From contig BDTX01000005.1 in the NCBI GenBank assembly GCA_002897615.1, positions 1 through 64,000 of the forward strand: DNA of 64,000 nt, read 5' to 3'. Origin of the DNA: a bacterium BMS3Bbin14 (GTDB lineage Bacteria > Desulfobacterota > Desulfobulbia > Desulfobulbales > Desulfobulbaceae). The stretch's first letter is position 1; every line of letters starts with the position of its first letter. Shown one piece after another: positions 45,324 through 53,844 of this stretch. The position numbers were made by a program, and so were the translations under genes. The notes under the pieces are model-generated. The model worked only from the letters and a program-made list of their open reading frames with translations. It was not told the DNA's origin and did no database searches.

Positions 45324-45538
45324 CCTGAATCCATGAGCATTCGAGAATGGTGCCGGTGCAAGGCGGCGACTGATTTTATTATCCTCTGAGATATCAACTG
45401 GTTGTCGATGCAGAGGCGCCGTTACCGGCCGCCCCGCAGTCCGGCGTGGTGAAGACCGGAAAATGCGTTTATTCGGCAATAATACAACAAATTCCACATA
45501 TTGTATGGAGTATTACCTCAAGCCGTCACGGAGTCAGG
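45324..45538 (-). mobile_element. Family A element A9, diverged
   Basis: Ends CCTGAATCCATGA and TCACGGAGTCAGG, body in inverted orientation with several substitutions, 215 bp. Flanks TACAA and TTGCA do not match. It lies downstream of ftsH and upstream of the HPF/sigma-like gene. Confidence 0.82.
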
Positions 45539-45710
45539 TTGCATTTGACAAGTAGCTGGAGAGTACCTAACTATTAGGTAGATATTACAGAGAAAAAACA
45601 TATCTTTTCCGTGCGGGAACCGGATAGATCCGTTGGGGCGTACGGAGAAGAGATAAGACACTGCAAAGCAAGGGGTGACTTCAGACAATCTCAACCAGGA
45701 GGCTGCGCGA

Positions 45711-46835
45711 ATGATGCTACACCAGGTGAGCTACCGAAACATTGACAAACAGGAAAAAAAGAAACTGCAAGAGCTTGTGTCCGAACTGGTGCAGGACCTG
45801 GAAGAAAAACTGGGCCGCCTGGCCCGGAAAAACCCCTCCCTGCGCGGGGCCATCCAGAAACATGGCAGCCGGCAGCTTTACCGGGTCGGCCTGAGCCTGC
45901 ATGTTCCCGGCAGAACCCTGGCCGCCCACGAGGAAGGCGAGGCGGCGGAAAACGTAATCCGCAAGGGGTTCAAGGAACTGGAACGACTGGTTGCCAGGCA
46001 TAAAAGCCTGATAAAAAACGAACACCTCTGGAAACGCAAGCAGCGCCGCCGGGCGCTCAAGGCAGTACCAGGCAAGGCCGCCGGCAAACGGGAGCCGATT
46101 ACCCGCCCCCCGTCCTGGTTCGCCGTCATCGAGCCCTATCTCAACGACCTCTACCGGCTGGCCCGGCGGGAGATCACCTATCTCCAGGCCTCCGGCGACC
46201 TGCTGCCCTCGGACCTCACCCCGGAAGAGCTGGTGGACACCGTGGTGGTGCTGAGTTTTGAAAAACAGAACGAAAAGCCGGAGGGCATGGAGATCAAACC
46301 GTGGCTCTACAAGCTTGCCCTGACCCAGCTGGAAGAAGAAATCAGGCAAAGCAGAGACAGCCGGGAAGCGTTGCGCCTGGAAGAGAAGGTCACCATCCAC
46401 GAGGGTGCAACCTCGGACGACGAGTCCTGGCTCTATGACTTCTATCAGCCGGACGAGGTCCTGTCGCTGGAGGATCTCGTCGCCTACCCCGATGATCTCC
46501 CGCCCGAGGAGATCGCCGCCCTGGCCGAAGGACAGAAACACGCCCAGCCGGCGCTTACCGCCATGCCGAGGAGCTGGCGCCGGACCCTGTGGCTCCTCCA
46601 CGGTGAAAAAATCGAACCCGAGCAGGTGGCGCTCATACTGGACACCCCGGTAGCCGCCCTGGAGCAGATCAGCCGGCGGGTCGAGACCTTTCTGCGGGGC
46701 AGGCTGGCGGACAAGGGACTGGTCGAATGGGTCACCACGGAAAAGAGTCTCACCCTGCTCTTCCATGTCCCGTCTGACCAGAACCTCGACACCGTATTTC
46801 GCAGTGAACTGAGCGATAAGTTCAACGCCGGCTGA
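45711..46835 (+). CDS. HPF/RaiA ribosome-hibernation domain fused to a sigma-factor-like domain
   Basis: A 374-residue protein. Residues 1-115 resemble the S30AE/HPF fold (YRVGLSLHVPGRTLAAHEEG and helix ENVIRKGFKELERLVARHK), the fold that binds the ribosome decoding region. After a basic linker, residues 140-374 look like an ECF-type sigma factor: a region-2-like helical part (YLNDLYRLARREITYLQASG; LTPEELVDTVVVLSF; KPWLYKLALTQLEEEIRQS) and a region-4-like helix-turn-helix (MPRSWRRTLWLLHGEKIEPE; LDTPVAALEQISRRVETFL). ATG 45711 is chosen because AGGAGG lies 8 bases upstream; a GTG at 45675 has no better support. The combination suggests a protein linking ribosome state to transcription or binding nucleic acid on both sides. 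Which activity survives is unknown. Confidence 0.72.
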   Translation: MMLHQVSYRNIDKQEKKKLQELVSELVQDLEEKLGRLARKNPSLRGAIQKHGSRQLYRVGLSLHVPGRTLAAHEEGEAAENVIRKGFKELERLVARHKSLIKNEHLWKRKQRRRALKAVPGKAAGKREPITRPPSWFAVIEPYLNDLYRLARREITYLQASGDLLPSDLTPEELVDTVVVLSFEKQNEKPEGMEIKPWLYKLALTQLEEEIRQSRDSREALRLEEKVTIHEGATSDDESWLYDFYQPDEVLSLEDLVAYPDDLPPEEIAALAEGQKHAQPALTAMPRSWRRTLWLLHGEKIEPEQVALILDTPVAALEQISRRVETFLRGRLADKGLVEWVTTEKSLTLLFHVPSDQNLDTVFRSELSDKFNAG

Positions 46836-46852
46836 TCCCGGAAAGAAAAAGT

Positions 46853-49108
46853 ATGGCTTGGTTGCAATGGCTGCCCTGGCGATTCATCCTGAGCCGGGCG
46901 GCCCGATCCAGGGGTTTTCTTGATCCGGTCGCCCTGCTGGCCCGGCTGCACCGTTTTGCCCAGCCTTCCGAGGTCGGCGAACCTATTGAACTGCTGCGGG
47001 CAGGCGCTGTCTTCCATGCCCGCGGTCTGATCAACAGCCGGGTCATCCAGCACAATCTGGACTGGGTCTGGCCGTACTGGATCGAACGTCAGTTTGATCC
47101 GCTTGACGACGCCTTTGTCCCCCGGGCATTTTCCATCACCCATATCAACCTCACCCACCGTAACTGGACCGCTGTCGGCTGGCCCGACTGTCCCGAGCTC
47201 CCGATTGTTGATCCCCGGGGCCTGCTTACCCCCTTCCTGGACGGCTGGTCGCTGGATGGCTGGATCTTTACCGATGATGGCCGCTGCCTGCTTCCCTCGC
47301 GGGCGGCCTTCTGTTCGCAGAGACTGGAACTGGCCCCCCTGCCGACCCTGGTCACCCGGACCCGGCAGGAAGGACTGTCCCTGGTCGGCCGGGTGCTGGT
47401 CGAGATGCATGGCGGCCGGCCGGTATGCCGGTTTCAGCTTTCGGCCCAAAGCGATACCCGCGCCTGGGTCGTCTTCGCCCTGCGCCCATATAACCCGGAA
47501 GGTATCAGTTTTATACACCAGCTGGCCTTGTCTGCGCAACGCACGGCCTGGACCGTTGACGGCCGGACCGTGATTGCCTTCAGCGCCCCGGCCGAACTTC
47601 ACCATATTTCTGATTATCATACGGGTGACGTCCATATTCATCTTGCCGATCCGATAGAACAGGTGGAGGGGAAATGCGAGGTGGGCATGGCCACGGCAGC
47701 CGCCATGTACCGGCTCGAGCCGGGCCGGGAACGCGAGGTCACGGCGCTCGTGACCCTGCCGGGAAAGCCGGAGCCCGGACCCTGCCCGTCGTGGGCCGGT
47801 GCAATGCAGGGACACTGCCGGCTGAATATACCTGATCCTCGTTTTCAATTCCTGTATGAAGCGGCGCTGAAAACCCTGGTCCTTCACGCCCCCGGAGATG
47901 TATACCCGGGGCCCTACACCTACAAACGGTTCTGGTTTCGGGACGCCGCGTTCATCATACACGGCCTGCTCTGTGCCGGCTTGCTCTCCCGGGCCGGCCG
48001 GGCCCTGGACCGTTTTCCCGGCCGCCAGACCGCTCGCGGCTATTTTATTTCCCAGAATGGCGAATGGGACTCCAACGGCGAGGCGCTGTGGATTATGCAA
48101 CGCTTCTGCGAGATAACAGGACAACCACCGGCAAAGACATGGCGGCGCTCCATCCGCCGCGGCGGCCGCTGGATCCTCGGCAAGCGCCTCTCCCGCACCC
48201 CGGACAGCCCCCATGCCGGCTTGCTGCCTGCCGGTTTCAGTGCCGAGCACCTCGGCCCCAACGACTATTTTTACTGGGATGATTTCTGGGGAATCGCGGG
48301 TCTGCAGGCCGCGAGCCGGCTCTGCCGTCACTTTGACGAAGCCGCGACAACTGAATTTGCGCGGAAGGCCGAGGAGTTCAGTCTCGCGGTGGACAGAAGT
48401 CTCGACCGGGCGTACAATCGTCTGCAGCGCCGGGCCATGCCCGCATCCCCCTACCGGCGGCTGGATTCCGGGGCCATCGGCTCACTGGTCAGGAGTTATC
48501 CTCTCCGGCAATGTCCACCTGCCGACCCCGGCCTGTCTGGTACCGTGGAATATCTTCTGGATGAATGCTTTGTTAACGGCGGTTTCTTCCAGGATATGAT
48601 TCATTCCGGGATCAATGCCTACCTTACCCTGCATATTGCCCAGGTCCTGCTGCGGGCTGGCGATGCCCGTTATCTCCGGCTCATGGACCGGGTGGCGGAA
48701 CTGGCCTCGCCCACCGGCCAGTGGCCCGAGGCGATTCACCCCCGGACCCTGGGTGGCTGCATGGGAGACGGCCAGCATGTATGGGCGGCTGCGGAATGGA
48801 TCATGATGATACGTAACTGTTTTGTGCGCGAAGAGGGCGAGGGTCTGATCCTGTGCAGCGGTGTGCCGTTGCGCTGGCTGCAAAGCGGCAGGCCTGTCAC
48901 CTTCGGCCCCGCGCCGACATCCTTTGGCACGGTTTTCATCACCCTCCGTCCGGCTGGAGACGATGACCGGCGCAGGGTGGCTATCAACTGGCAGGGAAGC
49001 TGGCATGCAGACCCGCCGGCAATCAGGATTTGTCTGCCGGGGCACCGGGCTGTAACACCGGGGGAAGGCGACACTTCCGTGGAAATTCAAATGGACCTGA
49101 ATCCGTGA
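46853..49108 (+). CDS. Six-hairpin glycosidase (glucoamylase / debranching-like)
   Basis: A 751-residue protein. The N-terminal 330 residues are a beta-rich domain; the C-terminal part is an (alpha/alpha)6 barrel like GH15 or amylo-1,6-glucosidases, with FWFRDAAFIIHGL, FYWDDFWGIAGLQAA and QWPEAIHPRTLGG as likely active-site segments. It probably trims alpha-glucans or trehalose-like sugars; the substrate is unknown. It starts 17 bases after the HPF/sigma-like gene. Its last four residues, DLNP, and the TGA are supplied by element A10; without A10 it would end ERQP with its stop overlapping the start of the GT4 gene. Confidence 0.75.
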   Translation: MAWLQWLPWRFILSRAARSRGFLDPVALLARLHRFAQPSEVGEPIELLRAGAVFHARGLINSRVIQHNLDWVWPYWIERQFDPLDDAFVPRAFSITHINLTHRNWTAVGWPDCPELPIVDPRGLLTPFLDGWSLDGWIFTDDGRCLLPSRAAFCSQRLELAPLPTLVTRTRQEGLSLVGRVLVEMHGGRPVCRFQLSAQSDTRAWVVFALRPYNPEGISFIHQLALSAQRTAWTVDGRTVIAFSAPAELHHISDYHTGDVHIHLADPIEQVEGKCEVGMATAAAMYRLEPGREREVTALVTLPGKPEPGPCPSWAGAMQGHCRLNIPDPRFQFLYEAALKTLVLHAPGDVYPGPYTYKRFWFRDAAFIIHGLLCAGLLSRAGRALDRFPGRQTARGYFISQNGEWDSNGEALWIMQRFCEITGQPPAKTWRRSIRRGGRWILGKRLSRTPDSPHAGLLPAGFSAEHLGPNDYFYWDDFWGIAGLQAASRLCRHFDEAATTEFARKAEEFSLAVDRSLDRAYNRLQRRAMPASPYRRLDSGAIGSLVRSYPLRQCPPADPGLSGTVEYLLDECFVNGGFFQDMIHSGINAYLTLHIAQVLLRAGDARYLRLMDRVAELASPTGQWPEAIHPRTLGGCMGDGQHVWAAAEWIMMIRNCFVREEGEGLILCSGVPLRWLQSGRPVTFGPAPTSFGTVFITLRPAGDDDRRRVAINWQGSWHADPPAIRICLPGHRAVTPGEGDTSVEIQMDLNP

Positions 49109-49217
49109 CAGCTTGAGGTGATATTTCATGCAATTTATGAAATCTATTGCATTATTATCGAATAAACGCATTTGCCGCCTTGCATCTGCACCGTTCTCGA
49201 ACGCTCACGGATCCAGG
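49096..49217 (+). mobile_element. Family A element A10, internally deleted (122 bp)
   Basis: Ends CCTGAATCCGTGA and TCACGGATCCAGG; exact 5-bp duplication ATGGA at 49091-49095 and 49218-49222. The GC-rich centre is missing. It is inserted exactly at the junction of two coupled genes, providing the stop of the first and leaving the ribosome site of the second (GGAGAG) in the downstream duplicate and flank. Confidence 0.95.
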
Positions 49218-49231
49218 ATGGAGAGACAGCC

Positions 49232-50566
49232 ATGAACATAGTGATGGTGACCAACACCTATACCCCCCACGTGGGCGGGGTTGCACGTTCCATCGAGGCA
49301 TTCACCTCCGAATACCGCCGGCGCGGTCACCGGGTGCTGGTCGTGGCGCCTGAATTTCCGGGCACAAGTACCACGGAAACAGACGTGGTACGCGTACCCG
49401 CCATCCAGAATTTCAATGGCAGCGACTTCTCGGTGGCCCTGCCCGTATCAGGGCTGCTCCACGATGCCCTGCAAACCTTTACGCCCCACATCATACACTC
49501 GCACCACCCCTACCTGCTGGGCATGACGGCGCTCCGGGTTGCGCGTTATTACAGGCTCCCCCTGGTCTTTACCCATCATACCCGCTACGAGGAGTATACC
49601 CATTACGTTCCCCTTGATTCCCCGAAATTGAAACGATTCGTCATTGAGCTGGCAACCCGCTACTGCAACCTCTGCGATCAGGTTTTTGCCCCCAGCAAAA
49701 GCATCCTCTCCCTGCTCGAAGAGCGGGGGGTAACCACCCCTGTCACCGTGGTACCGACGGGGGTCCAGGTCGAATCCTTTTCCAGGGGAGACGGGCCGGG
49801 GGTTCGCGACAACATGGGTATTCCACGAGATGCCTTCCTGGTCGGCCATGTGAGCCGCCTGGCACCGGAAAAGAACCAGCGCTTCCTGGCCGAGGCGGTG
49901 GCTGCTTTTCTTGAAACCGTTCCACCGGCCCATTTCCTGGTGGCCGGCAAGGGACCTTCAGAGGCCGACATTCGCGCTGTATTTGACCGCCAGGGCCTGA
50001 GCGACCGTCTCCATCTTGCCGGAATACTCGACCACCGGCAACTGGCGGATGCCTACCATGCCATGGATGTCTTCGCCTTTGCATCTAAGAGTGAAACCCA
50101 GGGGATGGTCATCACGGAAGCCATGGCGGCGGGACTGCCGGTTGTCGCCCTGGAGGCCCCGGGGGTTGAGGATGTGGTACAAGATCGATATAACGGCCGC
50201 CTGCTCCGGGACGAATCCGTCAAGACCTTTTCCAGGGCACTGGCATGGATCAGGGACCTGGAGCCGAACCGGCTCCAGGCACTGCGCCGGGCCGCTCTGC
50301 AGACGGCCGGAGAATTTTCCATGCAGTCTACAGCGGCTAAGGCCCTGGAACGTTATCAAACGCTTCTGTCAGAGGCGCTCACCAGCAAAACCGAGGAGGA
50401 TGCAGCCTGGGAGCGCGTGCTCAACCTGATCAAAGTACAGTGGGAGATCACCAAGGGACTGACAGAGGCAGCCGGTGCCGCCCTGCGCTCCGGCGAGCCG
50501 CCTATCGCGGAAGGATGGCAAGACCGCCGGCATCACAAAACAAAAAAAGAATCTGGTTATTACTGA
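49232..50566 (+). CDS. Glycosyltransferase family 4
   Basis: A 444-residue GT-B enzyme. The N-terminal acceptor domain starts MNIVMVTNTYTPHVGGVARS; the C-terminal donor domain has the family EX7E-like segment SETQGMVITEAMAAGLPVVA, in which the retaining enzymes bind the nucleotide sugar. Close relatives use alpha-mannosyl or glucosyl transfer to lipids or sugars. I start at ATG 49232, preceded by GGAGAG. In the ancestral arrangement the upstream glycosidase stop overlapped this ATG. It is probably paired with that enzyme in glucan or glycolipid metabolism. Confidence 0.88.
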   Translation: MNIVMVTNTYTPHVGGVARSIEAFTSEYRRRGHRVLVVAPEFPGTSTTETDVVRVPAIQNFNGSDFSVALPVSGLLHDALQTFTPHIIHSHHPYLLGMTALRVARYYRLPLVFTHHTRYEEYTHYVPLDSPKLKRFVIELATRYCNLCDQVFAPSKSILSLLEERGVTTPVTVVPTGVQVESFSRGDGPGVRDNMGIPRDAFLVGHVSRLAPEKNQRFLAEAVAAFLETVPPAHFLVAGKGPSEADIRAVFDRQGLSDRLHLAGILDHRQLADAYHAMDVFAFASKSETQGMVITEAMAAGLPVVALEAPGVEDVVQDRYNGRLLRDESVKTFSRALAWIRDLEPNRLQALRRAALQTAGEFSMQSTAAKALERYQTLLSEALTSKTEEDAAWERVLNLIKVQWEITKGLTEAAGAALRSGEPPIAEGWQDRRHHKTKKESGYY

Positions 50567-50568
50567 AA

Positions 50569-50609
50569 CCTGGATCCGCTATCGGGCGCCCCGCCGGGCG
50601 GCGCGGTTA
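50569..50609 (-). mobile_element. Family A fragment A11 between convergent genes
   Basis: CCTGGATCCGCTATCGGGCG and the following GC-rich hairpin (GCCCCGCCGGGCGGCGC) match part of family A. It fills the 40 bases between the GT4 stop and the TPR-gene stop and overlaps the latter. Its hairpin may act as terminator for either gene. Confidence 0.55.
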
Positions 50610-52166
50610 TTCCTCCAGGGTCAGTTGCACGTCCTGCTGGCCCGCCTTGTCCTGTTCATCCATGAGACGTTGAAAAATGGCAGAAGCACGCTGCTGGTAC
50701 TCTTCGGCCTCTTCCTTCTTGCCCTCCTGCCGTTGGCAGAGCCGGGCCAGCTCCTGGAGAATACTTCCCACGGCTGGATGCTCCGGGCCGCGCAGCTCCT
50801 CGGTTATGGCCAGGCTGTGCAGGTAATTTTCTTCCGCCTCTGCATATCTGCCGCAGATCCTCCAGGCTTCGGCAAGGTTATTGTAGGTCATGACCTGGCT
50901 TGCCCTATCCGGATTACTTGACTGTCCTTTCAGAGCGCAGAGACGTTCCAGCAGGGGAATTGCCTCCTTTTCCCGTTCAAGTTCCAGATAAAGCCCGGAA
51001 AGTTTTTCCAGGACCTCACCCAGCACCTCCTGACTATCTGTCAATTTCATGATAGCCAGAGCCTTGGTATAGGCATTCTCGGCCTTTTCATACTGGCTCA
51101 TGGTTTCCTGCAGTTTGCCTATCTGGAGCCAACAGATTCCCATTTCGGTATCATTGCCCCTCTTGAGCCTGGTCAGGCTGACCATCGCCTGTTTGTACCG
51201 GCCGCCGGCCTGCTTGTACTGGCCGCCCAGGGCCATAGTATAGGCCAGGTCACGGCGGGCCAGCGCAAGTTCCACCGTGTCCTCGTCTTCCGCCTCCAGC
51301 AGCTCGACAAGGCGCCGTGACCAGGCAAGGGCCTTTTGATTGCGATACAGTCTCCTGGCCAGGGCGGACGCGGTTCGGAGATATTCCGGGTTGCCATCGT
51401 CCAGAATCACAGCCTGTTCGTAACGGTTCATGGCCTCTTTGAGGACAATCCTGCATTCCGCGAGCCGGCCGCTCAGGTAAAAGGCGCGGGCGGCCCGGGA
51501 TGGATTTCTGCCCGCGACATCATCCAGGATCTGTCCGGCAACAGCCGTATCTCCCTCTTTAATGGACGACAGGGCCCGCTCATACTCTTCCGACTCCAGA
51601 TCCATCTGCTCCAGGGTCTCCAGGACCTGGTTCCGACAGGAAATTTCCTGTTCATAGCTGCTTTCAAGGAAGCTAAGAGTTTTGGTGATGGTAACCAGTT
51701 CCACCTGCAGCTGTTCCTGCTGTTGTTTATCCTCTCCCATCATACCGGACAGGCCGTTCAGCCGCTGCTCTCTGAACTCCAGCAGCTGTTGTTCATAACG
51801 GGCAAGCGACAGAAAGGAGGGCGGCTGCTCTTTCGCAGCAGGTTGGGGTTCAGGTTCGGCCTGCCCGGCAGCAACCTCCTCTTCAGGCTGCAAGACCGCC
51901 GGTTCAACCGCCTCCGGCTCCTCTTCGTCCGGCGGCTGCTCTGTTTCCGTTTCTTCTCCAGGGGCGGTTTCACCGGCTTTTTCGATGGTTTCCACCTCCC
52001 CCGGGGGTTCTCCCCCTACAGGCGGTTCCTCTTCGGTTGGGTGAAGAGGTATTTCTTTCTTAACTGCCGCCGGTGGTTTTCCAGAGGCTCGCTTCCTGAG
52101 AATCAGGAAAACAACAAGGATGACAAGGCCGATAAGGCCTGCGAGGAGAAGTATGGAACTGTTCAT
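50607..52166 (-). CDS. Membrane-anchored TPR protein
   Basis: A 519-residue protein: one N-terminal membrane helix (residues 4-23), then about 100 residues rich in Glu and Pro that should be disordered, a coiled coil near 120-200, and TPR repeats from about 215 to 500 (for example ENAYTKALAIMKL and AEENYLHSLAITEEL). It likely scaffolds a protein complex at the membrane; the partner is unknown. It is convergent with the GT4 gene. Confidence 0.8.
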   Translation of the reverse strand: MNSSILLLAGLIGLVILVVFLILRKRASGKPPAAVKKEIPLHPTEEEPPVGGEPPGEVETIEKAGETAPGEETETEQPPDEEEPEAVEPAVLQPEEEVAAGQAEPEPQPAAKEQPPSFLSLARYEQQLLEFREQRLNGLSGMMGEDKQQQEQLQVELVTITKTLSFLESSYEQEISCRNQVLETLEQMDLESEEYERALSSIKEGDTAVAGQILDDVAGRNPSRAARAFYLSGRLAECRIVLKEAMNRYEQAVILDDGNPEYLRTASALARRLYRNQKALAWSRRLVELLEAEDEDTVELALARRDLAYTMALGGQYKQAGGRYKQAMVSLTRLKRGNDTEMGICWLQIGKLQETMSQYEKAENAYTKALAIMKLTDSQEVLGEVLEKLSGLYLELEREKEAIPLLERLCALKGQSSNPDRASQVMTYNNLAEAWRICGRYAEAEENYLHSLAITEELRGPEHPAVGSILQELARLCQRQEGKKEEAEEYQQRASAIFQRLMDEQDKAGQQDVQLTLEE

Positions 52167-52443
52167 TGTCTCACTTTCTTGCGTCTACCGGGCGCAGGAA
52201 ACCGGGCAGACTGCAATGATGCTCGGTTTGGTGAACCTGCGGCCGGCAAACAGGTTGCGGACCAGGCGATCAACCCGGCATGGCTGATCCGGGAGAAAGC
52301 CCATGATTTGAAACAGATTCGTCTGATGCGGATATGGCAGGAGAAAAATGACAGCCAGCCAGTATCAAACAGGTTTTTGCAAAAACCTCTAATATTGGTA
52401 TATCAAACTGTTTGCCCGGGGACAAGTGGAATTGTGGAATTGG
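52167..52443. other. Intergenic region upstream of the TPR gene
   Basis: No firm gene. There is a perfect palindrome AGGTTTTTGCAAAAACCT at 52371-52388. Part of the stretch, read on the plus strand, looks weakly coding (for example PAWLIREKAHDLKQIRLMR) without start or family, so it may be a remnant. Confidence 0.3.
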
Positions 52444-52465
52444 GGGGACGTTGTGTCCTAGGTTG
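52444..52465 (+). repeat. Left member of inverted pair bounding a RAYT remnant
   Basis: Bases GGGGACGTTGTGTCCTAGG and the next three recur, inverted and with one mismatch, at 53293-53314. The pair encloses the broken RAYT gene. A shorter match, GTTGTGTCCT, borders the second RAYT copy near 63737. Confidence 0.7.
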
Positions 52466-52717
52466 CCTTGCTATACCTGTCGTCATTATCCATCTTCTTC
52501 AAATCGAGCAACTGCCTTGGCGATGCCGGACGTAGTAACTCCAACGTGCCGCGCTATCTCCGCCATGGTTAATCCCAATTCATCCAAACTGCGCTGACGA
52601 AATCGCCGCTTCCGAGGATACGTTCGTCAAATTCTTCCTCCAGCCCGCTCCTCCGGGCTGATACGACATGGGACCATCCACCTTTGCTTCTGATGAGACC
52701 ACCGCCTGTAAATTCAG

Positions 52718-52936
52718 CCTGAATCCGTGACGGCTTGAGGTGATATTCCAGGCAATATGTGAAATTTATTGCATTATTGCAGAACAAACGTATTTTCTGG
52801 TCTTCACCGCGCCGCCCTGCGGGGCGTCCGATAACGGCGCATCTGCTGCGTTGGCAACTCGTTGATATCACACCAGGATAATCAACCTCGTTGCCGCCTT
52901 GCATCTGCACCGTTCTCGAACGCTCACGGATTCAGG
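52718..52936 (+). mobile_element. Family A element A12 (219 bp) inside the RAYT remnant
   Basis: Perfect 13-bp inverted ends and an exact 5-bp duplication TTCAG at 52713-52717 and 52937-52941. It is almost identical to A3. It interrupts the RAYT frame between the codons for SPE and FTGGG; removing it with one duplication restores the reading frame. Confidence 0.96.
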
Positions 52937-53065
52937 TTCAGGGCTTTTGCCTATGGTCATACCTTCTGCCATGAACTGATAGTAAGCACTCTCGGCGGCT
53001 TTTTTCCGGATAGCGAACCGGGAAAGAATATAGGCCGTATCCATCCAGTCATACTTGGTATTTTC

Positions 53066-53217
53066 GTAACCGTTCACCTGCACCCCATCTTTGTCCGTTT
53101 CGCCCTCCTCAGGTACAGGGAGTACACCTCGGAGGGCGAAACGAACGAATCCGGGGCACATCTGAACGGTTACAGTTACGAGTTGAGGGTAGTTTATTGC
53201 CTCTGGTGAACGGTTAC
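53066..53217 (+). mobile_element. Family B element B3 (152 bp) inside the RAYT remnant
   Basis: Perfect ends GTAACCGTTCACC / GGTGAACGGTTAC and exact 8-bp duplication GTATTTTC at 53058-53065 and 53218-53225. The core is 53066-53173. Removing it with one duplication joins the RAYT codons for MEN and TKYDW. Confidence 0.96.
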
Positions 53218-53292
53218 GTATTTTCCATGACTGCTTTGTGGCCACTCCAGGAATAATGGTCAAGCTCCTTGAGCGTAGTGACTATTATTGTT

Positions 53293-53314
53293 CAACCTAG
53301 AACACAACGTCCCC
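53293..53314 (-). repeat. Right member of inverted pair bounding the RAYT remnant
   Basis: The inverted partner of 52444-52465 (21 of 22 bases match). Similar sequence AGGACACAACG also occurs at 58586-58596. Such short flanking repeats are expected of REP/RAYT units. Confidence 0.7.
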
Positions 53315-53625
53315 AAAAGTCATTGGCGTTGGCGAGCTTGAGAATCTCTTCTTTCTGAGCTTTTGGATAACGATTTCCACGAGTCGGGCACCTCTTCCTC
53401 TGTAACTGATCACAGAGTGTGAAACTCTGCGCTATTCCTTACATTCAACCTGTAAACCGTCACAGGTGCCACAGATTTACGTAGTCGCTGCCGTTCGCAG
53501 GTAAGGACCGAAGGGAGACTCCGGTAGTCCCTCTATGCAGGCGGGAGTGACCGCGTGAAGATGGGGTGCCGGTGACGGTTTACCTTCCTCTTTGAAGTAT
53601 TTCCCCCTCCATTGTCACCCCCTGA
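53315..53625 (-). pseudogene. Possible 5' remnant of another transposase, split by C3
   Basis: On the minus strand, after removing C3 and one duplication, a frame reads NTSKRKRCPTRGNRYPKAQK, then EEILKLANANDFWG and runs into the RAYT-side repeat. This resembles the basic start and first helix of a transposase helix-turn-helix. An ATG near 53625 lies in another frame, so a frameshift would be needed. Weak call. Confidence 0.3.
53402..53583 (-). mobile_element. Family C element C3 (182 bp)
   Basis: Ends GTAACTGATCACAGA and CGGTGACGGTTTAC-like, exact 8-bp duplication CTTCCTCT at 53394-53401 and 53584-53591. The core begins at 53452. Three families of small elements thus lie within 900 bases of dead transposon DNA. 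Confidence 0.94.
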
Positions 53626-53844
53626 CGATAACACTTGTATTCTCCTATCATTGTGTTTATGCTGGATAATATAGAGGTTCAGCCTGTGCTTAATGTCAGG
53701 AATTCATTCCTCCTGCATTATGAAGAATTATAGTCTATGACAGTTAATGATTCCGTGCGGGAAGTACTTTCGCAAAAAAAGTTCAACAAAAAAATTGTAA
53801 TATTCTTTTTAAAAAACAGAAAAAAACGCGAGAGGTTACTGGAA

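Larger units (their letters stand above)
52486..53280 (-). pseudogene. RAYT (REP-associated tyrosine transposase) remnant with two insertions
   Basis: Read on the minus strand, pieces join into the C-terminal half of a RAYT: LKELDHYSWSGHKAVMEN, then (after removing element B3) TKYDWMDTAYILSRFAIRKK through EGMTIGKSPE, then (after removing A12) FTGGGLIRSKGGWSHVV through DERILGSGDFV. A frameshift and deletion near 52590 then lead to a C-terminal helix-turn-helix, LGLTMAEIARHVGVTTS, ending at TAA 52488-52486. The catalytic N-terminal half with HUH and Tyr motifs is gone. Both elements left exact duplications, so the gene frame can be restored across them. Confidence 0.85.
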
